The notes beneath the pieces were generated by a model. It was not told where the DNA came from. It did no database searches and was given only the letters and a program-made list of their open reading frames with translations. A stretch of DNA of 64,000 nucleotides from positions 1 to 64,000 of the forward strand of contig JAPPAV010000017.1 of NCBI GenBank assembly GCA_026705345.1. Reading direction: 5' to 3'. Source of the stretch: Gammaproteobacteria bacterium. Lineage in GTDB: Bacteria; Pseudomonadota; Gammaproteobacteria; Pseudomonadales; Azotimanducaceae. This document shows, in pieces, positions 53,026 to 61,441 of the stretch (position 1 is its first letter; each line of letters begins with the position of its first letter). Made by a program: the position numbers and the translations under genes.

Positions 53026-53760
53026 ATGCGCAAGGTGCTCGTGGTCGACGACGACTCCCACATCCGCGATGTCGTCTGCTTCGCGCTTCGACGCGCCGGA
53101 TTCGAGGTCGCGGAGGCTGCCAACGGCGAGACGGGTCTCAAGGCGTTCCGACACGGGAAGCCGGACCTGGTCATCCTCGACATCCTCATGCCGGTGATGG
53201 ACGGACTGGACGTGTGCCGAGCAATCCGTGCCGAAGCGCTAGGCGGCAGCGAAGGGGGCGGACGCAACGTCCCCATCCTTTTCCTGTCGTCGAAGGATGC
53301 GGAGACGGACCGAGTAGTGGGCCTCGACGTGGGAGGTGACGACTACATCGTCAAGCCCTTCAGTCCCCGGGAGTTGACGGCGAGGGTAAACGCGCACTTG
53401 CGCCGCATCGACGCATTCGACGACCCCGCGGCAAGCCGGATCTCGGCAGGGCCGGTCGAAATGGACCTTGATGCCCAAACCGCCAACGTGGCGGGCAGGC
53501 CAGTCGACCTGACCCGGACCGAATTCGGTCTCCTGGCAACCCTCGTGCGCCAATGCGGCAAGGTACTGGACCGCGAGATGCTGACCAATGGCGCCTACAG
53601 TGGCAACCGGGTGGTTAGCGACCGAACCATCGACAGCCACATGCGACGTCTACGCGCCAAGCTGCGCTCGACCGGCGTCGACCCCATCCGGACGGTGCAC
53701 GGCGTCGGCTTTCGGCTCGACGCGGCAAACTGGCACCGACCGTCGGCCTCGGACGGCTGA
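53026..53760 (+). CDS. OmpR-family response regulator
   Basis: Two-component regulator of 244 residues. The receiver domain has D8-D9-D10, the phospho-acceptor D52 in VILDILMPVMDG, Ser in LFLSSKD and Lys in YIVKPFSPREL. The C-terminal winged helix runs from LTRTEFGLLATLVRQCGKVL to TIDSHMRRLRAKLR and VHGVGFRLD. The start is the ATG at 53026; a nearby ATG at 53022 is out of frame. The sensor kinase follows 33 bases downstream. The stimulus is unknown. Confidence 0.94.
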   Translation: MRKVLVVDDDSHIRDVVCFALRRAGFEVAEAANGETGLKAFRHGKPDLVILDILMPVMDGLDVCRAIRAEALGGSEGGGRNVPILFLSSKDAETDRVVGLDVGGDDYIVKPFSPRELTARVNAHLRRIDAFDDPAASRISAGPVEMDLDAQTANVAGRPVDLTRTEFGLLATLVRQCGKVLDREMLTNGAYSGNRVVSDRTIDSHMRRLRAKLRSTGVDPIRTVHGVGFRLDAANWHRPSASDG

Positions 53761-53793
53761 CCGCCGGACTCCGGGCGACGCCGGAGCATCCAC

Positions 53794-55365
53794 GTGCTGC
53801 TGCCCTGGGTACGGTTCCGCCTGCGTACGGTACTCATCGTGCTGAGCCTGTTCGTGCTTGTGCTGCCGGTGGCGGGCATACAGGTACTGCGGCTCTACGA
53901 GAGTGCCCTTGTTCGCCAGACGGAATCCGCACTGATCGCCCACACGGATTTTGTCGCGGCGACGTTCCGACATGGGTTCCGCGACGCGACCACGGATCTC
54001 GACACGCACAGCGGACCCCTAACCAATCCTGAACACGACGCCACCAAACGCCGCCGTGCGGTTCTCGACCTCGCCGGCGCCGACGTGTTCGCGCCGTTCC
54101 CGGATGGTCGTCGGGCAACGGCGGCCGACGATGTGGCGACCCGCGTCGGACGCGCTGTCACGCCCATCCTCCAGGATGTTCAAACCCGGGCGGACATCCG
54201 CGTCACCGACTATCGCGGTATTGTCGTCGCCACCAATGCGACGGGTCTCGGGACAGACCTGTCGATCGCCGACGAAGTGGCCAGCGCGTTGGCCGGGTTT
54301 GAACACAGCCGGCTGCGCAGGGTGACTGGGGAGGACCGGCCCTCGTTCACGGCGTTCGTACGCGGCGCGGCGGTCCGGGTAATCGTCACTGGACCCATCG
54401 TCCTGGACGACCGCGTGGTCGGCACGGTGGTAGCCGCCCAGACGCCGTCCACCATCGTCGACGCGCTGCAAACCAAGCGTTACCTGCTCCTACAAGCCGC
54501 AGGTCTGCTCTTCGCCGTTGTGGTCGTGACGGCGATCTTCGCCACGCGGACGCTGGCGCGGCCGATACGACGTCTGGTCACGAGTGCCGAACGCGTTGCG
54601 GCCGGCGATGCGGTCGAGATCGACGTCGAGCGCTACCGGACGAAAGAACTGGCGCAACTTGCCGCCAGCGTCGCGGCCATGGCGGCGAGCCTCCAACAGC
54701 GGACCCAATACGTTCGCGACCTCGCGCGCAGCATCAGTCACGAATTCAAGACGCCCCTCGCCGCCATGGCCGCGACGCTAGAGGTGCTGGGCGATCACCT
54801 AGACGACATGACGCCCGAGGAACGCCGGCATTTCATCGACAACCTGACCGGGGACGTCGCCCGACTTGAATCGCTTACGCAACGCTTGCTCGAACTCGCG
54901 CGGGCCGACATGCGCGATCAGGCCAAGGGCGAGTCCAATGTCGCAACGGCGGTGGGCGATGCGGCCCACCTCGATACCGGCGTCGATGTGAGACTACGCG
55001 GCGACCCCAACGTCGTCCTGCCCATCGACGAGGCCTCGATGCGGGCCGTACTCAAGATCCTCGTCGACAACGCCGGCGAGCACGGCGCCGGGATGCTCAC
55101 CGTCCATGTCGCTGCGCATGGCGACAAGACGGTGATCTGCATCACCGACGACGGCCATGGGATCGCACCGGGAGACGCGGCACGGATGTTCGAGCCGTTC
55201 TTCACGACGCGGCGGGAACAAGGCGGCACCGGGTTAGGGCTCGCGATCGCGAAGGCACTGCTCGCCAACGCGAACGGCACCATCGACTTTGTCCCGCCGA
55301 CCCGATCCGCAACCGAGGTTCCGAACCCGGGTGCCCGGTTTCGAATCTGCTTTCGCCGTCAGTAG
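53794..55365 (+). CDS. Membrane sensor histidine kinase (CreC-like layout)
   Basis: Kinase of 523 residues. Two membrane helices (RTVLIVLSLFVLVLPVAGI and LLLQAAGLLFAVVVVTAIFA) flank a periplasmic sensor of about 200 residues. A HAMP linker follows (LARPIRRLVTSAERVAAGDA). The phospho-His is H316 in ARSISHEFKTPLAAM. N, G1 and G2 boxes are LKILVDNAGEHG, ITDDGHGIAPGDAARMFEPF and GGTGLGLAIAKALLAN. The GTG start is at 53794. The end overlaps the converging dehydrogenase gene by 7 bases. The pair is probably cotranscribed with the regulator. Confidence 0.93.
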   Translation: MLLPWVRFRLRTVLIVLSLFVLVLPVAGIQVLRLYESALVRQTESALIAHTDFVAATFRHGFRDATTDLDTHSGPLTNPEHDATKRRRAVLDLAGADVFAPFPDGRRATAADDVATRVGRAVTPILQDVQTRADIRVTDYRGIVVATNATGLGTDLSIADEVASALAGFEHSRLRRVTGEDRPSFTAFVRGAAVRVIVTGPIVLDDRVVGTVVAAQTPSTIVDALQTKRYLLLQAAGLLFAVVVVTAIFATRTLARPIRRLVTSAERVAAGDAVEIDVERYRTKELAQLAASVAAMAASLQQRTQYVRDLARSISHEFKTPLAAMAATLEVLGDHLDDMTPEERRHFIDNLTGDVARLESLTQRLLELARADMRDQAKGESNVATAVGDAAHLDTGVDVRLRGDPNVVLPIDEASMRAVLKILVDNAGEHGAGMLTVHVAAHGDKTVICITDDGHGIAPGDAARMFEPFFTTRREQGGTGLGLAIAKALLANANGTIDFVPPTRSATEVPNPGARFRICFRRQ

Positions 55366-56321
55366 CCGAGTTCCTTGTCGATCTCGCCCTCAAGCTCTTC
55401 GCCGCGCTGAAGTCGTTCGAGATTGCCGACGAATCGGTCCAGATTTCGCCGCGTGCGGAACTGGCTGGCACCCGCCGTATGGGGGGTCATAACCACCTCG
55501 GGCAAGGCCCAGAGACGGCTCTTGGCAGACAGCGGCTCGGTGGGCGCGACGTCCAGGGCTGCGCCGCGGATGAGCCCGGATTCCAAGGCGTGAACAAGGT
55601 CGTCCTCGACCATCACCTCGCCGCGGGTGACATTGACGAGTGTCGCCGTGGATTTCATCGATGCGAAGGCGCGCGCATCGAACTTGCCGCGCGTCTCCGG
55701 TGTCAGGGGGCAGCAGATGGCCACCACGTCGGAACGAGCCAGGAAGTCGTCGAAGTCGTCCGGGCGCATGACCCCGTCGACCTCCGGCGAACCGGGAACC
55801 GGGTCTCGATCCAATGCGATGCAGTGCATGCCGAAGGCCACGGCGCGGCGCGCCATGGCCCGACCCGTACCGCCGAATCCGAATAGACCCATGGTCGAAC
55901 CGGTCAATTCGATCTCGTCGGCGCGAATGGCAGGCCGGTGGTTCCATGCCTCGGGACCCAAGCGCAGAGCCGTCGCCAATTGCCGGGTCAGCATGAGCAA
56001 AAGCCCGAAGGCATGGTCCGCCAAGTGTTCGCCAACCAGCCCTTTCTCGCTGGTTAGGGTTACCTCGCCAAGGCGGAATTCGTCGTATAGGAAACTGTCC
56101 ACTCCGGAGGCGATGGCGTGAACCCAGCGCAGCTTCTTCGCGGCGAGGTACATCGGTCGGGTAACGAGCCCCAACACGACGTCGGCATCGACGACATCCG
56201 TGAGCGCAGATCGCGAGTCGGAAACGACGACCTCGGCACCGTTCGCGGCGCGGCGGATACGTTCCAAGTCCGACTCCGGCACGCGGGGCAGCGTCAAACC
56301 GGGGATAATGACAATCTTCAT
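55359..56321 (-). CDS. D-2-hydroxyacid dehydrogenase (NAD-dependent)
   Basis: Reduces or oxidises 2-keto acids; 320 residues. The Rossmann motif is LFGFGGTGRAMARRAVAFGM (Gly-x-Gly-x-x-Gly). Catalytic residues appear as Arg in VNVTRGEVMVEDDLVHAL, Glu in ALDVAPTEPLSAKSRLWALP and His in VVMTPHTAG. The N-terminal part fits the family (LRWVHAIASGVDSFLYDEFR). The gene ends inside the last codons of the sensor kinase. Specificity for glyoxylate, hydroxypyruvate or D-lactate is not determined. Confidence 0.92.
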   Translation of the reverse strand: MKIVIIPGLTLPRVPESDLERIRRAANGAEVVVSDSRSALTDVVDADVVLGLVTRPMYLAAKKLRWVHAIASGVDSFLYDEFRLGEVTLTSEKGLVGEHLADHAFGLLLMLTRQLATALRLGPEAWNHRPAIRADEIELTGSTMGLFGFGGTGRAMARRAVAFGMHCIALDRDPVPGSPEVDGVMRPDDFDDFLARSDVVAICCPLTPETRGKFDARAFASMKSTATLVNVTRGEVMVEDDLVHALESGLIRGAALDVAPTEPLSAKSRLWALPEVVMTPHTAGASQFRTRRNLDRFVGNLERLQRGEELEGEIDKELGY

Positions 56322-56404
56322 AGATGAACAGGCGGTGCTATTGACTCCGTGGCCAGGATCAAGTCTAAAGCCGTCAAGGTTCTCAAGATTCTTAAGGGAT
56401 TGCC

Positions 56405-57544
56405 ATGCGCAACGGACATCGCGTCATCGACACGGACGCTCACCAAATGGAACCTCCCGGCATGTGGAGGGACTATATCGAACCGGCATTCGCCGACCGC
56501 GCACCCGGCATCGACGACATGGGCAACGGCCGTGTCGGCATGTGCGTCGAGGGGCAGCCGATCACGAAGCAGGACGGCAGCTACCCCATGCACTCCAAGG
56601 AGTTCCTCGAGGCGGCTGCCAAAGGCATGGAGAAGCACGAGAAAACACGCGCCGCCGGATTCCGGCCCGAAGCGCGGCTCGCCGACATGGACCGATACGG
56701 CGTCGACGTCCAAGTCCTTTACCCGACCGTCGGCGGACAGATCCTCGGCAAGGAGTTCGCCGACACCGAACTGCTCGCCGCCGTGTGCGCCGCCTACAAC
56801 GACTGGAGCCGCGAATACTGTAGCCTCGCCACGGAGCGACTGCGCTGGGCCGCGATGCTTCCGATGCAGGCGTCCGATCTCGCCGTCGAAGAGGCCAGGC
56901 GAGCGGCCGCCAACGGGGCCGCTGGGTTTTACGTGCGTCCCAATCCCGTTCGGGGTCGCAACCTGCATCATGAAGACAACGATCCGGTGTGGACAGCCAT
57001 CGAAGATCTGGGACTGCCGGTGTGCATCCACGACTCCGGCTCCCCCTACCTACCCTCCTTCGGGGACCGGATGGAAACCCACACCTCGGGGCACATCCTC
57101 GCGCACCCCTTCGAAGCCATGGCGGCGATGACCTGCCTGATCTGGTACGGCGTTGTCGAACGGCACCCGAGACTCCGGATTGTGCACGTGGAAGCCGACG
57201 GCGGCTGGTTGCCCTACTGGCTACAGCGCATGGAGCAGCATTGGCGGTTTTCCGGCAACGCCGAACACCCGCTCCTGAAGCGCCGCCCAACCGAGTACTT
57301 CAAGTCGAATTTCCTTGTGGCTTGCCGGGGCGACGAGAGGACCTTGCCGGCGGTTTGCGAACTGGTCGGCGACGACTATCTCGCGTTCAATACCGACTAC
57401 CCGCATCCGGACGGCACGTGGCCGGCCGGACTCGCGGACCTCGAAAACCAACCGCTTCCCGTCGAGTCGATCAAAAAGATCTTCTGGGACAATGCCGCGC
57501 CGCTCTTCGGAGTCGGCTCGCGCGACCCCGCGAGCACTCAATGA
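56405..57544 (+). CDS. Amidohydrolase family protein (amidohydro_2 type)
   Basis: TIM-barrel metal hydrolase or decarboxylase of 379 residues. The metal motif is RVIDTDAHQMEPPGMWRDYI, here with D-x-D-x-H. Others are FRPEARLADMDRYGVDVQVL, PVCIHDSGSPYLP, HILAHPFEAMAAMTCL, HPRLRIVHVEADGGWLPYWL and FNTDYPHPDGTW. This set resembles the aminocarboxymuconate-semialdehyde decarboxylase-like branch. The gene ends 7 bases inside the converging hspQ. The substrate is unknown. Confidence 0.9.
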   Translation: MRNGHRVIDTDAHQMEPPGMWRDYIEPAFADRAPGIDDMGNGRVGMCVEGQPITKQDGSYPMHSKEFLEAAAKGMEKHEKTRAAGFRPEARLADMDRYGVDVQVLYPTVGGQILGKEFADTELLAAVCAAYNDWSREYCSLATERLRWAAMLPMQASDLAVEEARRAAANGAAGFYVRPNPVRGRNLHHEDNDPVWTAIEDLGLPVCIHDSGSPYLPSFGDRMETHTSGHILAHPFEAMAAMTCLIWYGVVERHPRLRIVHVEADGGWLPYWLQRMEQHWRFSGNAEHPLLKRRPTEYFKSNFLVACRGDERTLPAVCELVGDDYLAFNTDYPHPDGTWPAGLADLENQPLPVESIKKIFWDNAAPLFGVGSRDPASTQ

Positions 57545-57843
57545 ACGTCGCGGAGCTCGTAGCGTCGACCGTCGTAGGACTCGAAATAGCGGCCGAGCAG
57601 CGGGTGGTCGATTTGGCGCAGGTCGCTGCTCGACTCGAGGTGCCGTTGTGCGACGTAGGTGGTGTGCGCCGCACCGTCAACCAAGACGTGATACCAGGGC
57701 CGATCCTTGGGGGGCCGGGATAGGGCGACACTCTCGTACCACTCGTCCGAAAGAGAAAACTCCGCGTCCACGCCGAATACAACACCCCGGTAGCCCACCT
57801 TCACATGGTGGACGATCTGGCCGACCGCGAACTTAGCCCCCAT
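57538..57843 (-). CDS. hspQ: Heat shock protein HspQ
   Basis: Small protein of 101 residues that, in enterobacteria, binds hemimethylated DNA and modulates Lon proteolysis. Family match: MGAKFAVGQIVHHVKVGYRG, VDAEFSLSDEWYES, RPWYHVLVDGAAHTTYVAQR. The ATG at 57841-57843 is preferred; the ATG two codons earlier (57849) is equally possible. The 3' end overlaps the amidohydrolase gene by 7 bases tail to tail. HspQ is characteristic of gammaproteobacteria and some alphaproteobacteria. Confidence 0.92.
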   Translation of the reverse strand: MGAKFAVGQIVHHVKVGYRGVVFGVDAEFSLSDEWYESVALSRPPKDRPWYHVLVDGAAHTTYVAQRHLESSSDLRQIDHPLLGRYFESYDGRRYELRDVH

Positions 57844-58006
57844 TCGCATCCCGCCTCGCCGCGCGCAGGGCCAACGAACCGTAGCGCCCCATAGCCGGGT
57901 CGGCGCTTCGCTTCGCTGTGCGCCGACTCCGCCTCCGGCCCAGCCACGCCGACCTCCCATGAAACCAACGCCACGGTCGCAAGCTCCCTTTGGCGTTTGT
58001 TCCATG

Positions 58007-58031
58007 GGAGGGGACGGGCTTGTCCCGTCCC
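58007..58031 (+). repeat. Palindromic repeat copy
   Basis: Stem GGGACGGG / CCCGTCCC, loop CTTGT, preceded by GGGAG instead of GTAGG. It lies in the 278-base gap between hspQ and the riboflavin synthase stop. Confidence 0.85.
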
Positions 58032-58080
58032 GGCGTTTCCTTCGCGCGTACTATGCGGGACCGCAGCCACGCAAGTCCCG

Positions 58081-58125
58081 GGGGACGACCGCGCGCCTTG
58101 GCAGGCGCGATCCGGTCGCCCCTAC
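58081..58125 (-). repeat. Long-form palindromic repeat next to the riboflavin synthase stop
   Basis: Outer arm GGGGACGACC pairs with GGTCGCCCC, and inner arm GCGCGCC pairs with GGCGCG, followed by CTAC. The rightmost 4 bases overlap the riboflavin synthase stop region (58122). It is similar in plan to 43428-43466. Confidence 0.75.
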
Positions 58126-58775
58126 GTCGAGGATGCACCGGTTGAGTCGAGCAAGTCGGGCAGCATCGACCGCACCGTATCGACGACGGCCTGGGTCTGC
58201 GGGTCCACCTCGAGATTCAGGCGGTCTCCAACATGGGTGTTCTCAAACGTGGTTCGCGCCAGGGTCTCGGGAATCAGGCTGACCGCGATGGTTGATGCTT
58301 CACGATCCAACTCGGCAACAGTCAGGCTGGCCCCGTTCAGTGCCACGAAGCCCTTGAGGCTCAGGTAGCGCATCCAAGCAGCGGGAATTCGTACCGTCAA
58401 GCGGCGGTAGCCCGGTTCGGTGCGGTCCTCGACAACGGGTACCGTCGCCGCCACGTGACCCGAGAGCAGGTGCCCGCCCACCTCGTCGCCGACACGCAAC
58501 GACCGCTCGACGTTGACCAGCGAGCCAGGACGCAGGTCACCAAGGTTCGTGGTCGCCAAGGTCTCTCGAACAAGATCGAATCGTACGACCGATCCATCGG
58601 CGGCCGCAGCGGTTACGCAACAGCCGTTGACGGCCACCGACGCGCCAAGTTCCAGTCCATCGGCCAGGTCCGCCAGATCAACGCTGAGCGCGACGTTCCC
58701 GACGCTGCCGCCGGGCGCGCAGTCGCGCTCGAGCGCTATGACCCGGCGGGTGCCCTGGACAATGCCCGAGAATAT
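58122..58775 (-). CDS. ribE: Riboflavin synthase alpha chain, apparent ATA start
   Basis: Converts two 6,7-dimethyl-8-ribityllumazines to riboflavin plus pyrimidine. The family opening MFSGIVQG appears here as ATA TTC TCG GGC, at 58773-58775. From that codon the length is 217 residues, normal for RibE. Other blocks are ASVAVNGCCVTAAA, FDLVRETLATTNLGDL, VNVERSLRVGDEVGGHLLSG and LKGFVALNGASLTV. No ATG, GTG or TTG exists in frame upstream before a TGA; the next standard start (GTG 58635-58637) would remove the whole first lumazine-binding half. AGGAAG lies just before the ATA. Confidence 0.9.
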   Translation of the reverse strand: MFSGIVQGTRRVIALERDCAPGGSVGNVALSVDLADLADGLELGASVAVNGCCVTAAAADGSVVRFDLVRETLATTNLGDLRPGSLVNVERSLRVGDEVGGHLLSGHVAATVPVVEDRTEPGYRRLTVRIPAAWMRYLSLKGFVALNGASLTVAELDREASTIAVSLIPETLARTTFENTHVGDRLNLEVDPQTQAVVDTVRSMLPDLLDSTGASST

Positions 58776-58784
58776 CGCTTCCTT

Positions 58785-58829
58785 CCTCGTTGGCCTCGTT
58801 GGCCTCGTTGGCCTCGTTGGCCTAGTCGG
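58785..58829. repeat. 9-bp tandem repeat (four perfect units plus one decayed)
   Basis: CCTCGTTGG occurs at 58785, 58794, 58803 and 58812, followed by the variant CCTAGTCGG at 58821. On the coding strand each unit reads CCAACGAGG and carries a GAGG motif. The stop codon of the TPR-protein gene (58822-58824) falls in the decayed unit, and the array ends 9 bases before the riboflavin synthase start. Confidence 0.95.
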
Positions 58830-60231
58830 TCAGTCCAGCACGTCTCAGTTCGTCGCGACGCTTGATCTCGCTGTCGATGTACTTGATCCAGTCGCCGGCC
58901 ATCGATTCCAGGCGCCGCTCCCGTTCCCGACGGGCCTTCCGGCGGACGTCCGTGAATACCTCTCGGGCCGCCGTCAGGTTGTCCAGGTTGAACTCGCAGG
59001 TTCCGAGGTTGATCTCGGTCCGCAACTCGTTGGGCAACCCGCCAAGTTCCAGGGCTCTTTCTGCCGCCGTTCGGCAACTCCCGTAGTCGTCCGTATCGAG
59101 ATAGAGGGATGACAGGAGGTCGTAGATCTTGCCCTCAGGCTCAATCTTCCCAGCTTCCTCGAAGACCTCGATGGCTTCAGGCACGTCCTGCGACACCTGG
59201 TAGGCCTGGCCAATCAACTGCAGATTCTTGGAAGTGCGTTCGATGATCTCCGCGTCGAACCCCCTCTGGAGGTACTTGCTTGCCCGGTTGGGAGCCTCAG
59301 CCTGTACCAAGAGTGCCCCGTAGGCCCTAAGGTCGGTCTCCTTGGTCAGGAAGCCCCCCACGTGCGCCGCCTCCATTGCCAACAGCTGCTTGTCCTCCTC
59401 GCCCGTTTCGCCGTACATCGATGCCAGCATCACCCAATACTCGCGCTTGGGAAAATCCTTAACCAGGATCTCCAGGATCTCCAGCACCTTGGGGTAATTC
59501 TCCTGCTCGTAGTACATGAACTGGAGCATGCGCCACCACGGCTCCTTCACCGGGATACCTCGATCGCGGGCTAGCTGAACCGTTGTCTCGATGCACCGGA
59601 TACCGCTGGAAAAATCCTTGAACTGGTAGAAGATCTGTCCCACGAAGTAGTACGGTTCGGGACCGGGATCGTTGTTCTTTTCAATCCATTCCCCCATCTT
59701 CGCCAAGGACCGCTGGAACCATGGACGGGCCAGTTGTTCCTGATCCTCCTCCTGGCCCTGCATGAAGTAGATCTTCGATAGCTGATGAAGCAGCTGCAAC
59801 TCGGTGGCTTCGGCGATCTGGGGCACTTGCTCCAAGACCTTCTCGTAATGTTCGATGGTCTTGTCGGGCCGGGCCAGTTCCCAATAGGCGTATCCCAGCA
59901 TGTTGTGGACCTGACCGAGTTCGTTGGCGTTGTAGCGGCTCCGACGGTCCTCCCGCGGAACCATCCCTTCGAGGATTTCGACGCCTTCCGCGTATTGTTC
60001 GGCTTCTATGAGTTCCTGGGCTTGTTGCAGCCGCTTCCAGGTGGACGCCTCGATGTTGGGAACCCGTCTCGGGTCCTCCTCTTCGACGACTCGCTCGGGC
60101 ATCCGGCAGATATCCGACTCGGCCGCAGCCGCAACGCCAAAGCCAATCACTGGGAACTCGGTCGAGCCTACCGCTAAGGTGGCCGCGGCGGCGGCGGTGG
60201 CGGTGAGGAGTGGTGCGATTCGTGGCTTCAT
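58822..60231 (-). CDS. TPR-repeat protein of the TonB operon
   Basis: Exported helical-repeat protein of 469 residues. A signal peptide (MKPRIAPLLTATAAAAATLA) precedes many tetratricopeptide units, for example LGYAYWELARPDKTIEHYEK, VGQIFYQFKDFSSGIRCIET, LQFMYYEQENYPKVLEILEI and IGQAYQVSQDVPEAIEVFEE. It is the last gene of the DUF3450-ExbB-ExbD-TonB operon, 8 bases after tonB. Comparable genes in marine gammaproteobacteria are thought to assist TonB in driving large outer-membrane receptors. The stop lies in a 9-bp tandem repeat. Confidence 0.92.
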   Translation of the reverse strand: MKPRIAPLLTATAAAAATLAVGSTEFPVIGFGVAAAAESDICRMPERVVEEEDPRRVPNIEASTWKRLQQAQELIEAEQYAEGVEILEGMVPREDRRSRYNANELGQVHNMLGYAYWELARPDKTIEHYEKVLEQVPQIAEATELQLLHQLSKIYFMQGQEEDQEQLARPWFQRSLAKMGEWIEKNNDPGPEPYYFVGQIFYQFKDFSSGIRCIETTVQLARDRGIPVKEPWWRMLQFMYYEQENYPKVLEILEILVKDFPKREYWVMLASMYGETGEEDKQLLAMEAAHVGGFLTKETDLRAYGALLVQAEAPNRASKYLQRGFDAEIIERTSKNLQLIGQAYQVSQDVPEAIEVFEEAGKIEPEGKIYDLLSSLYLDTDDYGSCRTAAERALELGGLPNELRTEINLGTCEFNLDNLTAAREVFTDVRRKARRERERRLESMAGDWIKYIDSEIKRRDELRRAGLTD

Positions 60232-60239
60232 GTCACCCC

Positions 60240-60842
60240 CTACTCGTCCGACATCTCGAAGACGATGCGGTTGCGAACGCCGGTGACCGCTACCGGTTCG
60301 CCATCGATCACCTTCGGCTTGTACTTGAACTTCAATGCGGCCTGGATGGCGGCGCGCTCGAAGAATCCCGGCGGTTTGGCCTCGATGACCACCGGATCCT
60401 CCACGGTGCCGGTGGATGTGACCACGAACTCGAGCAGCACGTAGCCTTCGATGTTCCGGGTGAGCGCCCGCCGAGGATAGATGGGTGCGACCTTGACGAT
60501 CGGAAGGTACTCGCCGTCACCCGAAAAGTCGGCGATGCCACCAATTTCGAAGTCGGCGTTCACGTCGGCGTTGATGATCTCGGCACCGATGGTGGCGTCC
60601 GTATTGAGGTCAGGTCGAGGCTGGTTCGGCGGCGGCTCGTCCGGTGGCGGGGGCGGCTTGATCTGCCGATCCTTGATGATGACCTCCCGGTCCTGCACGA
60701 GGCGCACGAAGTCGAGCACCTCCCCCTTGATGCCGGTGTCCTGCGCCGCCTGCGGGTCCGCTATCACGGCGCGCATCAGCATCAACAGTCCGAATGTCGC
60801 GACTGCGCCCAAGACGATCGCGACTGAGTATCGAAGTGCCAT
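60240..60842 (-). CDS. TonB energy-transducer protein
   Basis: Inner-membrane anchored protein of 200 residues that passes proton-motive energy to outer-membrane receptors. It has one N-terminal helix (SVAIVLGAVATFGLLMLMRA), a short proline-rich linker (IKPPPPPDEPPPNQPRPDLN) and the C-terminal TonB fold (VKVAPIYPRRALTRNIEGYV, LLEFVVTSTGTVEDPVVIEA, AALKFKYKPKVIDGEPVAV). The linker is short compared with E. coli TonB. It sits 94 bases after exbD and 8 bases before the TPR gene. Confidence 0.94.
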   Translation of the reverse strand: MALRYSVAIVLGAVATFGLLMLMRAVIADPQAAQDTGIKGEVLDFVRLVQDREVIIKDRQIKPPPPPDEPPPNQPRPDLNTDATIGAEIINADVNADFEIGGIADFSGDGEYLPIVKVAPIYPRRALTRNIEGYVLLEFVVTSTGTVEDPVVIEAKPPGFFERAAIQAALKFKYKPKVIDGEPVAVTGVRNRIVFEMSDE

Positions 60843-60936
60843 GGTTGGAATCTCCCTAATTGGCTCGACCGCGGTGACGCGGCGTCGAATTCCGATGCCC
60901 TGCTGGTCTCTTCATTCGTGCCGCCAACGTCCTCCG

Positions 60937-61341
60937 CTAGTCCTTTTGGGTTGAAATCGCGACCTCGGGCAGGTCCGCTGCCCGAGCCGCGTCCAGTACG
61001 GCCTTCAGTTTCCCGTAGGTGGCGTCGCGATCCGCTTGGATCACGAGTCCGCCCTTGGGGTTTTCGGTGTGCAGGCGTTCTATGTACGCCTGAACGCCGA
61101 CCTCGTCCACTCTCTTCTTGTCGATCCAGATTTCGCCGGCCGCGTTGATGGCGACCAGCACACTGACGGTGGGCTTTTGTTGGTCTGTCTCGGCATCCGG
61201 GCGCCGTACCTCCGCGCCCGGCTGCTTGATGAACGTTGCGGTGACGATGAAGAAGATCAACATGATGAACACGACGTCCAGCATGGGCGTCAGGTTGATG
61301 TCGGAGTCTTCGTCGCGCGCGGAAAACCGACCGTGTTCCAT
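60937..61341 (-). CDS. ExbD/TolR-family proton channel subunit
   Basis: Protein of 134 residues. The single helix carries the conserved Asp in INLTPMLDVVFIMLIFFIVT, which is needed for proton coupling. The periplasmic part is VSVLVAINAAGEIWIDKKRV, then LVIQADRDATYGKLKAVLDA. It forms the channel with the ExbB homologue encoded 100 bases upstream. Start ATG at 61339-61341. Confidence 0.95.
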   Translation of the reverse strand: MEHGRFSARDEDSDINLTPMLDVVFIMLIFFIVTATFIKQPGAEVRRPDAETDQQKPTVSVLVAINAAGEIWIDKKRVDEVGVQAYIERLHTENPKGGLVIQADRDATYGKLKAVLDAARAADLPEVAISTQKD

Positions 61342-61441
61342 ATCTCCTCCTAATGCACCTGTCCGCGGCCGAGCGTTGTCCCTCGAATCGAGCTTCGATG
61401 CCGTATTGTCGCCTTCATGCGTCGGGGTTTTGGTTCCACCG

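Noticed and set aside
58785..58829. Tandem 9-mers as a CRISPR-like array
   Set aside because: Units are contiguous without spacers, so it is a simple tandem repeat.
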